Shown: piece after piece, positions 17,214 through 26,004 of the stretch
Numbering within the stretch: the first letter of the stretch is position 1
Layout of the letters: every line of letters starts with the position of its first letter
Source: Isosphaeraceae bacterium
Lineage (GTDB): Bacteria > Planctomycetota > Planctomycetia > Isosphaerales > Isosphaeraceae
Reading direction: 5' to 3'
NCBI GenBank assembly: GCA_025356475.1
Contig: JANXSX010000195.1
Location: 1 to 64,000, forward strand
DNA length: 64,000 nt
Notes under the pieces: model-generated
What the model saw: the letters and a program-made list of their open reading frames with translations, nothing else
Databases searched by the model: none
What the model was told of the DNA's origin: nothing
Position numbers and translations under genes: made by a program

Positions 17214-18449
17214 TCAATCTACTCGATGAACAACCCGATCGGAATCCGTCGGAGTCAGCTCAACTCGCGCCGAGTTGATCGTCCGCCACGATTGTGGCCC
17301 CTGTTTCGGCATCGGTAGCCGCAGCCCGACTCGTGTATGGCGAGCGAAAGCAAGGTCGAAGTCACGTCGTTGTCCCAACTCACTATAATCGGTGGGATAG
17401 AGCAAGAACACCCCTGCGGAGACGGTGGCAAGGATCGCCAACCGGAGCGGAGCCATGTCGGAGACCCCTACTCGACCAATCCCGAGAGCGATCAACCCCA
17501 GTAAGGCTGGTACGTAGTGCATGGCGTATCCTGCGACGCCAAAGTGGATTGTCAAGTGCATGATTAAAGCAGGCAACACACTCACCCACATGACAAGCAT
17601 CCACTGAGGATGATCTCTATAAACCCGCACCAAGCCGCGTGGAACGACAACGAGAGCGAGTCCAAAGGTTCCCACCAACGCCATCACGAGCTTCACTGAG
17701 TAGCGGATGGGGGCATCAATCACGCCAAGGTGAAATGCTGAGTTCATATAGCCTGCAGAGTGGGCGAATTCTGCGGTCATTGTGCGGTAGTTCGACCAGC
17801 CCCCGACACTCCAAAGCATCGTCCCGATCCAGGCAAGGTTAATCGCAGTGAATAGACAAAGTGGACCAATTGCCCCGCGATAACGGTGTCGCCAAAGAAT
17901 GATGCCGAACACCGGGAGCCAAAGGGTGCCGATGTCTTGCCGATAACCGGTTCCGACCGAGAGTAGCGACGCGGCCAGCCAGGGGTGCCACGCTCGGGTC
18001 GGCCTACAGGCGATGCCGAGCAAGGTGCAGCCGACGGCCACGATCGCGGTATAGTTCCCTGCCAATGCTCCGTAAGACCAGAAGACCGGAGAGAACGCGA
18101 GCAACGCCGCCCCTCCTACTGCTGTTGAGGGTCGGACCAAACTGCGGAACCACCACCAGGCTGCGACGATCGCGACGGCACTGGTGAACATGTCCAAGAT
18201 CACGAACCCACGATAGCGATCGCCCAGGAGGTCGCCGAGGACCCTCCCACCAGCCAAAAACAAGGTATGGTGAGGAGGAAGGACAAACCGGTCGATGACC
18301 CCCAAATAGCCAAACTCGTCGGACTCGATCGGCCCCAGCCGCGCCACGGGCCACCGTGTCAGTGCAACGGTCAAAACCGCGATCACGCACGCCCAACCCA
18401 TTTCGGCTCGCGATGGTTCAATCGGTCGTTCACCATCCGTGGTGTCCAT
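17214..18449 (-). CDS. Polytopic membrane glycosyltransferase (GT-C / PMT-like)
   Basis: About 411 residues and some ten membrane segments. The first outer loop carries ESDEFGY, matching the acidic catalytic-loop motif of lipid-phosphate-sugar dependent GT-C enzymes (PMT/ArnT/GT39-like). Members transfer a sugar from a polyprenyl-phosphate donor to lipids or proteins on the outer face. Start is ATG 18449 with GAGG 10 bases upstream; GTG 18458 is in frame but overlaps that site. Acceptor unknown; family assignment is by topology and motif only. Confidence 0.7.
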   Translation of the reverse strand: MDTTDGERPIEPSRAEMGWACVIAVLTVALTRWPVARLGPIESDEFGYLGVIDRFVLPPHHTLFLAGGRVLGDLLGDRYRGFVILDMFTSAVAIVAAWWWFRSLVRPSTAVGGAALLAFSPVFWSYGALAGNYTAIVAVGCTLLGIACRPTRAWHPWLAASLLSVGTGYRQDIGTLWLPVFGIILWRHRYRGAIGPLCLFTAINLAWIGTMLWSVGGWSNYRTMTAEFAHSAGYMNSAFHLGVIDAPIRYSVKLVMALVGTFGLALVVVPRGLVRVYRDHPQWMLVMWVSVLPALIMHLTIHFGVAGYAMHYVPALLGLIALGIGRVGVSDMAPLRLAILATVSAGVFLLYPTDYSELGQRRDFDLAFARHTRVGLRLPMPKQGPQSWRTINSARVELTPTDSDRVVHRVD

Positions 18450-18625
18450 CAAAATCACACCTCAAGGAGACGCGAAAACACACCTTCTCGTCGAAAGCGA
18501 ACTCGCCAATCCGACTTACGTCACACTTATTATTCCGCAAACGAGGTCTACCGTCGAGGTGAAAATCCTTCCTTGAGAAGGCTGGAAAGACAGGAAGAAT
18601 ACGAAGCCTAGAGTCCTCCCAGATC

Positions 18626-19666
18626 TCAACTTTGTAAAGTGGCCGATAAGCTCCAATCCAAGGGCCAATCCAAGATGATTGTCGAGCCAATTCCTGGGGT
18701 GGATTTCAAGTAGGCTTCTCCACCGGAAAGTTGAGTCATCATCGCCACGATCGCTAGGTCGAGCCCATGCCGATCTCGATCGGTTCCGGCGAGTCGGTTG
18801 AACCGTTCTGGGGTGAGTGTCACCACTTCGGGACCTTCCCGGGGCGGTATATTTGAAGAGACTTCAACCCGCCAGCGATCTTTCCCCCCAGGCTGAAATC
18901 GAACGTGAACCAGGTTTTGCTCGCCTGCAGATCTGGCATTGGCGACCGCATAAAGGATCGCCAGGCTTGCCCATTTCTTGTCGACAATCACTTGAGTGGG
19001 ACATCCGTCGACTCGTTCGACAAGGACCACTTGTGGAGTGATCCCAAAACGTGCCGACCGTTCATCCATGAACAACTCGTTCGCAAACGTGCTCAGACCG
19101 AACAGAGTCGGCGCTCTTACAGGGGCTGCTTGCGAAATCTGGAGATAGTCATTGACATAATAGAGAAGTCGATCGAGTTGACTAATGTTTACGTTCATTA
19201 TACTTAGATATTCGCAGCCCAAAGATCGATCTGCTGTCTGCACAACTTCCTCAATCATGCGTGAGGAGAGTGAAATCACGTTCAGCGGCGTGCGGAGGTC
19301 GTGAACCATTGTTGCGAGCAACCGCCGATCAATCATCGCCTGGGTCGAAACTCGCGATAAACGACCGAGCCTGCGTCTCCACTCCGACGCGGAGGCATGC
19401 CACTCGATAATGTCGTCGGCCTGCGCGTCTTCGACATAGGTCGCGTTATGATCAAAATGTGCGATTATCTGTGCAAAACGACCGAGCTGTCTCCTCAGCA
19501 CGTGTACCGACGATTCTTCCGTGACAACGACCCCATAAAAACGGCCTTGAGGTCGTTTATCGAGCTGGATGGGTATCAATTCACACTCGAACGCAGCGAG
19601 GCCCGGCGGGCACTCGCCGAGTAAATAGATGCGAGGAATGAGCGAATCATCGCTCTCGGTCGACAT
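18626..19666 (-). CDS. Sensor histidine kinase-like protein with degenerate ATPase domain
   Basis: The 346-residue protein has a variable N-terminal part, a clear dimerisation/phosphoacceptor helix with the H-box MVHDLRTPLN (His122), and a HATPase-like C-terminal domain ending SGGEAYLKSTPGIGSTIIL. The N-box asparagine is not recognisable around AILYAVANA, the G1 box DxGxG is missing and the G2 box reads GLDLAIV in place of GLGLAIV. It may bind ATP poorly or act as a regulator. GGAGG precedes ATG 19666. It follows the GTPase-like gene by 29 bases, so an operon is likely; no response regulator is adjacent. Confidence 0.75.
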   Translation of the reverse strand: MSTESDDSLIPRIYLLGECPPGLAAFECELIPIQLDKRPQGRFYGVVVTEESSVHVLRRQLGRFAQIIAHFDHNATYVEDAQADDIIEWHASASEWRRRLGRLSRVSTQAMIDRRLLATMVHDLRTPLNVISLSSRMIEEVVQTADRSLGCEYLSIMNVNISQLDRLLYYVNDYLQISQAAPVRAPTLFGLSTFANELFMDERSARFGITPQVVLVERVDGCPTQVIVDKKWASLAILYAVANARSAGEQNLVHVRFQPGGKDRWRVEVSSNIPPREGPEVVTLTPERFNRLAGTDRDRHGLDLAIVAMMTQLSGGEAYLKSTPGIGSTIILDWPLDWSLSATLQS

Positions 19667-19695
19667 CGGCGTCGTCCTCCCAGATGGACAAGTCT

Positions 19696-21168
19696 TCAAA
19701 CTTTGGCTTTGTCGCGAGCAACGGATTTCCAGAGTCGGGCACCTTGCTTTGTCACTTGACCGAACAATCGCTTTGCCTTCGAACGGGTCGACACCTTTTG
19801 TAAGTGACGAATGAGCGCTGCACGTTCAGCGCGGGGGATCAAGCTCACGAGTGGCGGCAACATCGCCCTTACCAAGTCGACTCCGATTGCGCCATACTTG
19901 GCGCAGATCACCTCGGTCAGGGTCGGAGCCAATTCCGCCTGGAGCGGCTCGAGCGTGGCCTTCCAATCGTTTTCCCCATCGTGGGTATCGAGTTCGACCA
20001 CGAGAACCGGGACGGGCTCTCGGCTCGGATGTTCGGTGAGCCACCGGTGCCAGTCGCGGGCGAAGGCAAGATCGGCGGCGCTCGGCGGTCCCGAGATCAG
20101 CAACACCAACAGATCCGTTTCCACTGCTGCCGCTACAGCGTCTGCCCGACTCGATCGGTCCCGATAGCCCTCACCTGCATCATTACGAAACACCTGGTAA
20201 GCGGGCAGTTCAATGATCTTCGCCTCGCGCAGGCGCACGAGATTCATCAGCTCGGTGGACTCGTCTAGCAAGGTGGATGTCTCGTTCCTCACGGACTGAA
20301 GAGCAGTGACGAATGCGGATTTGTCGATTCCTTGCTGCGAGGCGACACCGATCGTCACTGTCGAATCCCACAAAGGTGCATCGCTGACCCGCTCCAATAA
20401 TCCTCTGCGAGTGAGCCTCCGATATTGGTCGGCTCCGATCACCAAACGGCCGCTATACAGCTCGATCAAGTGGACCCCGAGCCGATTGACAAACGCCCGA
20501 TAGAACCAGCGCATCATGTTTTGTTGCATGTCGCGCCAGGCGGGCTTCTGGATCATATGCTGGGTGCCGAGCCGGACCAGTCCCGTCAACGGGTTGAAGA
20601 GTGGTAGTATAACCGAATAAATATCACTCGCTCGCGAGACGAAATTAGCTGCTTGCACCGCCTTTTTCCAATGCCCGGTCGTGATCAGGTCGCCACCGGG
20701 AACCTGACGACAGAGGTGGTTGAGGTCTTCGGTCGCAAGTTCGAGAGCCGTCAGAAGTTCAACGACTGCAACGTGGCCGATCGGGTCGGTGGCATCCGGC
20801 TGATAGTGCGCTGCGAGTGCATGCGCGATTCGTTTCCCGGTCTCAGTGTAGATGTCGAAGTCAGAGAGCCGACTCATCTCGAGCGTCTCGCCCTGTTCCG
20901 CTTCGTGCTGGATTAAGTCCCAAGCGACCCGGTCGCGCGGCGAGAAAGTTTGGGGAGCGTCCCAATCGAGCGGTGGGAGGAGTTCCGTCTGGTCCTTCGT
21001 CCAGCGGGCGAGCAGAATCGAGAACAGAAGGCCACAGATAATCCAAGCGACACCAACAGGTATGATCCATCCCTGGTTCCATAACCACAGCGTACCAAAG
21101 CCCATATAGGCCAGGATCGGTCCCACGAGTAGAATCAACAGCACCCAGGTCCGCCACGGTCGGATCAT
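19696..21168 (-). CDS. Membrane-anchored GTPase-like protein with degenerate P-loop
   Basis: The 490-residue protein has two N-terminal membrane segments (about 8-30 and 36-53), a helical middle (90-260), then an alpha/beta domain starting DSTVTIGVASQQGIDKSAF (~268-286). The latter sits where a Walker A (GxxxxGKS) is expected, with D-K-S in place of G-K-S. Later strands (AAVETDLLVLLISG, EPVPVLVVELDT) fit a Ras-like fold in which VLVV(E)LD resembles the N/TKxD strand. Family resemblance is to large membrane GTPases of the DUF697/YcjX kind, but this is tentative. It precedes the kinase-like gene in one operon. Confidence 0.55.
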   Translation of the reverse strand: MIRPWRTWVLLILLVGPILAYMGFGTLWLWNQGWIIPVGVAWIICGLLFSILLARWTKDQTELLPPLDWDAPQTFSPRDRVAWDLIQHEAEQGETLEMSRLSDFDIYTETGKRIAHALAAHYQPDATDPIGHVAVVELLTALELATEDLNHLCRQVPGGDLITTGHWKKAVQAANFVSRASDIYSVILPLFNPLTGLVRLGTQHMIQKPAWRDMQQNMMRWFYRAFVNRLGVHLIELYSGRLVIGADQYRRLTRRGLLERVSDAPLWDSTVTIGVASQQGIDKSAFVTALQSVRNETSTLLDESTELMNLVRLREAKIIELPAYQVFRNDAGEGYRDRSSRADAVAAAVETDLLVLLISGPPSAADLAFARDWHRWLTEHPSREPVPVLVVELDTHDGENDWKATLEPLQAELAPTLTEVICAKYGAIGVDLVRAMLPPLVSLIPRAERAALIRHLQKVSTRSKAKRLFGQVTKQGARLWKSVARDKAKV

Positions 21169-21329
21169 GTCGATACGCCCCTACTCTTGAGTTCGTTCAC
21201 AATAGCTTTAAATTGACGAAAATTGGAGTAATTTTGGCATGGCTTCACTTCGGGGCGGCCTGGGCAGTTTGTGCGAGAATCATATGACTATCGGACACAG
21301 CTTTGATCGAGAGGACGCCTAGAAATTCC

Positions 21330-22577
21330 TCAAAACGGAATATTTCCAGCTCCTCCCTCAGTCTTTGCGGCGGGGGCAGCCTTTGTTCGCGTTGCACCAG
21401 TCGCTGGCACGGCACTTCCAGGCGCGCCGATGGGGGCAACTCGACCTGCGGGTGTCGTGGTCGGAGGGGAGACGGCGGCAGAGGCACCTCTCGCATTGGG
21501 GTCGGGAGGCCGCGCGTCATAGACTCCGGAATTTGTACTCCCCGAGAACCTGACAAGCGTGCCCGCGACCAGAGGCACTTTACTGTACACGATTAATGCG
21601 TCGGCAGGTCGAAATGCCCCACACACCTGGACCCGACCGGGGCCTGCCTTGCCCAACACACGCACGGGCACGTCGACCACATATTCGTTGCGAAGGATCT
21701 GGACTGTCGGCGCGACCGATCCCTTGGGGTTCCGTGGATCGTCCGTCTTCAGGGCTGCAGAGGCGATCAAAGCGATCGGCGAGTCGGGCAGAGACAGACT
21801 GCCGACCCGGGTCCCAGGCTCGAGGGCTCCGTCTCCATTTGCCACACTTACCCAGGCGCAGGACAGGCTTGAGTGCAAATCTCGAAGCGGGACGAACATA
21901 TCGACCAGAGGGAGAATGGCCTCAATCTTGGCGTCAATCGGCCCATCCTCGCCGATCAGTTTGGTGGTCTTGCCGATCATCGCGGCGACTCCAGCAGCGC
22001 CTCCGGTGGGACGATCGATCGGAGTTAGCGCCCTCAAAGATGAGACATCGGCAACCTCTGCCAGGGGCTGACCTTTGAGGAGAAATTGGCCAGGGGTGGC
22101 CATCACAGCGAGCACTCGTCCCGCGAACGGAGCCCGTAGCACGGCTCGATCCACCGCGAGCTGGGCCTTCTGCACCTTGGCCTGAGCCGCTTCGATCTTG
22201 GCTTCGCTGACCTGAGGCAAGCTCTCAGACTTCGCTTCCGCTTGGATCTGTTTCAGATTGGCCTGGGCGATCGTCAGGTCCGCATAGGCGTCGGCCTGGT
22301 CGAGCTTGGCGACCTCTTGGCCCTCACGGACATTCGCACCGACCTGAGTCGTGATGGTTTTGACCACCCCGTCGCTCATCGCCACGATTTCGACCCGACG
22401 CGCAGCCTCGAGCACAATGGGGACTTGATAACGCGACGGATCAATGAGATCGAGCTTGATCGTTTCGACAGCCACGGCCCCAGCGGCCTGGGCCGAGGCC
22501 GGAGAAGGCAGCCCACCCACCAGAAGTAGGCATACGGCAATGGATCGGTTCATGAGGATATTCACCAACATGTCCAT
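21330..22577 (-). CDS. HlyD/RND-type periplasmic adaptor protein
   Basis: About 415 residues; signal peptide NRSIAVCLLLVGGLPSPASA. Then the split lipoyl (barrel-sandwich) domain: VEIVAMSDGVVKTITTQVGANVREGQEVAKLDQAD, a coiled-coil hairpin with ANLKQIQAEAKSE... AAQAKVQKAQLAV, and the second lipoyl half LRAPFAGRVLAVMATPGQFLLKGQPLAEVAD. This is the architecture of membrane fusion proteins of tripartite efflux or secretion pumps. The C-terminus is Pro/Ala/Thr-rich and low complexity. Start 22577 has GAGG 6 bases upstream and keeps the gene clear of uvrA. No pump or outer-membrane partner gene is adjacent. Confidence 0.85.
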   Translation of the reverse strand: MDMLVNILMNRSIAVCLLLVGGLPSPASAQAAGAVAVETIKLDLIDPSRYQVPIVLEAARRVEIVAMSDGVVKTITTQVGANVREGQEVAKLDQADAYADLTIAQANLKQIQAEAKSESLPQVSEAKIEAAQAKVQKAQLAVDRAVLRAPFAGRVLAVMATPGQFLLKGQPLAEVADVSSLRALTPIDRPTGGAAGVAAMIGKTTKLIGEDGPIDAKIEAILPLVDMFVPLRDLHSSLSCAWVSVANGDGALEPGTRVGSLSLPDSPIALIASAALKTDDPRNPKGSVAPTVQILRNEYVVDVPVRVLGKAGPGRVQVCGAFRPADALIVYSKVPLVAGTLVRFSGSTNSGVYDARPPDPNARGASAAVSPPTTTPAGRVAPIGAPGSAVPATGATRTKAAPAAKTEGGAGNIPF

Positions 22578-22635
22578 GCGTAGCCTCGATCTTTCCAATT
22601 GCCGGAATCGATCGAGGCTCCCGAATTCAATAAGG

Positions 22636-25152
22636 TTATCCGCCTCCCCGGCCAGCGTCAACGCGTAACGCATATCCAGTCGCGCTTCCGGGAACCTTGG
22701 CGACTTGGCTAGGTGGCCCCATCGCCACGACGTGTCCCCCGTCGGGCCCGCCGCCTGGTCCTAGGTCGACCACCCAATCGGCGGCTCGGATCAGGTCGAG
22801 ACTATGCTCGATCACGAGGACCGTGTTCCCCAGATCCACCAGCCGATTTAAGACCCCCAGGAGTCGAGCGACATCAACAAAATGGAGGCCGGTCGTGGGT
22901 TCATCAAGGATATAGAGGGTTCTTCCGGTGGCAACTCGTCCGAGTTCGGCGGCAAGTTTGACGCGCTGGGCCTCGCCACCGGAGAGGGTCGTGCTCGACT
23001 GGCCAAGTGTGACATAGCCAAGCCCAGCCTCGTGGAGCGCATCGAGCCCAGCGCGAACCTTGGGGATGGCCGCCCACCGATCGCGGACCTCATCGACTCG
23101 CATCAAGAGCAGCTCGCCGATCGACTTACCGCCGAACCTCGCTTCCAGAGTCTGCCGGTTGAATCGGAGGCCGCCGCAGGCTTCGCATTTCACGTAGAGA
23201 TCGGGCAAGAACTGCATGGCGATTTTGCGTTGACCTTGGCCCTCGCAAACTTCGCAGCGGCCCCCTTTGACATTGAAGCTGAATCGATTGGGTTTGTAGC
23301 CGCGAATCTTGGCGTCCTTGGTCAGCGCGTAAACCTTGCGAATCTCGTCGTAGACACCGGTGAAAGTCGCAGGAGTTGACCGAGGTCCCCGACCAATCGG
23401 TGATTGGTCAATCTCGATCAGCTTGTCGATCTGCTCAAGACATTCGATCGCCTCGTATTTGCCTGGCTTGGGTGCCAGAATCCCTAGCGAGAGATTGATC
23501 GCCCTCGCAAGGATTTCCAACACGAGCGTACTCTTGCCGGAACCGCTGACTCCTGAGACTACCGTGAGGCACCCGATCGGGAACACGACTGTGTCCCCCT
23601 TGAGATTATGTTCACTTGCACCAAGCAGAGTCAACCGACCTGGACTCGTTGCCAGTCGTGAAGTTGGTTCAGGAATGGGCTTAGGCGCGTCCTGAAGATA
23701 CTGGGCGGTGATCGAGTTTGGCGATTGAATCACGTCGGCGAGAGTTCCTTCGGCAAGGATCTGGCCTCCCTCGGGCCCAGCGCCTGGACCAAGGTCGACA
23801 AGCCAGTCGGCAGCTCGGATCGTCGCTTCATCATGTTCGACGACGATCACGGTGTTGCCATCATCGCGCAACTGCCTGAGTGAATCGAGAAGACGCGTGG
23901 TATCACACGGGTGAAGCCCCGCCGTGGGCTCATCCAGAACGTAACAGACACCAACGAGGCCCGACCCAATCTGCGTTGCCAGCCTGACGCGCTGAAGCTC
24001 GCCACCGGACAAGGTGTTCGCGCCGCGATCGAGCGTCAAGTAGCCCAGCCCCACCCGATCCAGGAACGACAGACGGGCCACCACTTCCTTGATGAGAGGA
24101 GGTCCAACCTGGTCGAGCGGATGTTCAAAACGGAGGGTCTCGAGCCACGCGCCCGCTTGCGTTGCCGTCAACAAACAGAGTTCGTGGATTCCCTTACCAC
24201 CGAGTGTGACCCCACGGGCTTCGGCTCTCAGCTTAGATCCCTGACACTCAGGGCAGACATGATCATCGACGATCCCGACGCCGTCACACTTGGGGCAAGC
24301 CCCATAGGGCGAGTTGAAGCTGAAGGTGCGCGGCTCGATCTCTGAGAGACCGATCCCGCAACTCGGGCAGGCAAAATGCAAACTGGCAACGTGATCGACC
24401 CAGGCATCGCCTTGTTCGGCGGAGAGGATGATCGACCCATCCGCAAGCTTTAGAGCCAGGTCGACACTCTCGGCTAGTCGAGCGCGAATCCCCTCGCGGA
24501 CGACCAGTCGGTCGACCACTGCCTCGACGTGGTGAACTTTGGTCTTGGCCAGTTTGGGATCTTCGTCGGCGAGCAGTTCCATCATCACGCCATCAACCCG
24601 TGCTCGCAGCAGCTTGGCACGACGGATCGTCGCGAACGCGTCGGCATGCATCCCCTTGCGTCCCTTAACAAGAGGTGCAAGAATGAGAACTTTCTTCCCT
24701 TCTTGCATCGCCAGGACGCTGGATATCATCTGTTCTGCGGTCTGCCGACGGATGGGAGCACCACAACTCGGGCAGTGAGGAACACCCGCTCGGGCGTAGA
24801 GCAGACGCAGGTAGTCATAGGATTCAGTGACCGTCGCGACCGTGCTGCGGGGGTTCGCGGTCCCTTGTTTTTGGTCGATCGCCACGGTCGGCGGCAAGCC
24901 CTCAATCCGATCGACATCGGGCCGCTCAAGCTGGTCGAGGAACTGGCGAGCATAACTCGACAGACTCTCGATATAGCGCCTCTGGCCTTCGGCGTAAATC
25001 GTGTCAAATGCCAGCGAACTCTTTCCCGACCCACTGACGCCCGTCAGCACGATCAGCTTGTCGCGAGGTAGGTCAACATCGACCCCTTGGAGGTTGTGCA
25101 TCCGGGCACCACGGACCCGAATCGAGTCTACAGCATCGAAATCCATAGACAC
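22636..25152 (-). CDS. uvrA: Excinuclease ABC subunit A, short form
   Basis: UvrA finds bulky DNA lesions and loads UvrB. Both ATPase halves are present: Walker A GVSGSGKSS (38-46) and GVSGSGKST; signatures LSGGELQRVRLATQ and LSGGEAQRVKLA; and Cys pairs of the zinc modules including CEVCEGQGQRKI...CEACGG. The UvrB-binding domain (about 120-250) is present, so this is not a UvrA2-type paralogue. It has 838 residues instead of ~940 because the insert between GACPKCDGVG and CPECQGSKLR (residues ~284-307) is nearly absent. The start may be GTG 25152 or ATG 25146. Confidence 0.95.
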   Translation of the reverse strand: MSMDFDAVDSIRVRGARMHNLQGVDVDLPRDKLIVLTGVSGSGKSSLAFDTIYAEGQRRYIESLSSYARQFLDQLERPDVDRIEGLPPTVAIDQKQGTANPRSTVATVTESYDYLRLLYARAGVPHCPSCGAPIRRQTAEQMISSVLAMQEGKKVLILAPLVKGRKGMHADAFATIRRAKLLRARVDGVMMELLADEDPKLAKTKVHHVEAVVDRLVVREGIRARLAESVDLALKLADGSIILSAEQGDAWVDHVASLHFACPSCGIGLSEIEPRTFSFNSPYGACPKCDGVGIVDDHVCPECQGSKLRAEARGVTLGGKGIHELCLLTATQAGAWLETLRFEHPLDQVGPPLIKEVVARLSFLDRVGLGYLTLDRGANTLSGGELQRVRLATQIGSGLVGVCYVLDEPTAGLHPCDTTRLLDSLRQLRDDGNTVIVVEHDEATIRAADWLVDLGPGAGPEGGQILAEGTLADVIQSPNSITAQYLQDAPKPIPEPTSRLATSPGRLTLLGASEHNLKGDTVVFPIGCLTVVSGVSGSGKSTLVLEILARAINLSLGILAPKPGKYEAIECLEQIDKLIEIDQSPIGRGPRSTPATFTGVYDEIRKVYALTKDAKIRGYKPNRFSFNVKGGRCEVCEGQGQRKIAMQFLPDLYVKCEACGGLRFNRQTLEARFGGKSIGELLLMRVDEVRDRWAAIPKVRAGLDALHEAGLGYVTLGQSSTTLSGGEAQRVKLAAELGRVATGRTLYILDEPTTGLHFVDVARLLGVLNRLVDLGNTVLVIEHSLDLIRAADWVVDLGPGGGPDGGHVVAMGPPSQVAKVPGSATGYALRVDAGRGGG

Positions 25153-25312
25153 AGTCGCAAACTCCGGCTTCTGGTAGGCTTCGAACTATCTTGGATTGCC
25201 GGCCAGAACCCCCTTACATACTCTATGGACCGGCTGGTTGAATAGGAAGTGGCGCGACTTTGCAACCGAGTTCTCTCTGTATTTGCCTAGTTCTCCCCGA
25301 CGGATCAATCCC

Positions 25313-25570
25313 GTGCAAGTTGCAGTTCAGCTATTCGCCGGAGCCCGCCAATTCGCTGGCAAAGCGTCGGTGATCGTCGAGCTGATTGAGCCCTGTACGA
25401 TCGCCAATCTCAAGACCGCACTTGCCCTGGCGATCCCCGCGCTGGCCCCCCTGCTCCCTTCGACCCGGTTCGCGATCAATATGGAATACGCCAGCGACGA
25501 CGATACGATTCCTCAAGGTGCGGAAGTGGCCGCGATCCCGCCGGTCAGTGGAGGCTCGGAGCCACGATGA
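25313..25570 (+). CDS. moaD: Molybdopterin synthase sulfur carrier subunit MoaD, with residues after the di-glycine
   Basis: MoaD is the beta-grasp small subunit that carries a C-terminal thiocarboxylate for dithiolene formation. From GTG 25313 it reads MQVAVQLFAGARQFAG and ends IPPVSGGSEPR. MoaD proteins normally end exactly at the Gly-Gly; here SEPR follows. The four extra codons overlap the moaE ribosome-binding site and start (TGA 25568-25570 overlaps ATG 25567). A longer frame back to 25196 lacks family similarity. First gene of moaD-moaE-moaA. Confidence 0.9.
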   Translation: MQVAVQLFAGARQFAGKASVIVELIEPCTIANLKTALALAIPALAPLLPSTRFAINMEYASDDDTIPQGAEVAAIPPVSGGSEPR

Positions 25571-26004
25571 TTGCGATTACGCGCGAACCGATCGACCATG
25601 CTGCAATCACCGAAAGTGTCCGGTCCAACCTGGCGGGAGCCGTCTGTTCGTTCTTGGGCACGGTTCGCGAGCTGACCCAGGGGAAGCAAACGTCGTCGCT
25701 GGAATACGAAGCCTATCCCGCAATGGCGCTCAAAAAGCTGGAGGAGCTTGCCGTCGAGGCTCGTCATCGGTGGCCAATTGTTACGTTAGCGATTGTCCAC
25801 CGAGTTGGCCCACTGGAACTGGGAGAGATCGCCGTCGTGGTGGCAGTGAGCTGCCCGCACCGGGGTGAATCGTTTGAAGCTTGCAAGTGGTTAATGGATA
25901 CGATCAAAGAGGTTGTGCCGATCTGGAAGCGTGAACTCTGGGCGGACGGCACTGAGGAATGGGTCCACCCTGGTGTCGCCACTGGACCAGCTCCGGTAGA
26001 ATGA
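25567..26004 (+). CDS. moaE: Molybdopterin synthase catalytic subunit MoaE
   Basis: MoaE (145 residues) uses two MoaD thiocarboxylates to convert cyclic pyranopterin monophosphate into molybdopterin. Family blocks are AVCSFLGTVRE, LEYEAYPAMA, VHRVGPLELGEIAVVVAVSCPHR and VPIWKREL, the last holding the catalytic lysine. Both gene borders are ATGA overlaps (with moaD at 25567 and moaA at 26001), so all three are translationally coupled. Confidence 0.97.
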   Translation: MIAITREPIDHAAITESVRSNLAGAVCSFLGTVRELTQGKQTSSLEYEAYPAMALKKLEELAVEARHRWPIVTLAIVHRVGPLELGEIAVVVAVSCPHRGESFEACKWLMDTIKEVVPIWKRELWADGTEEWVHPGVATGPAPVE

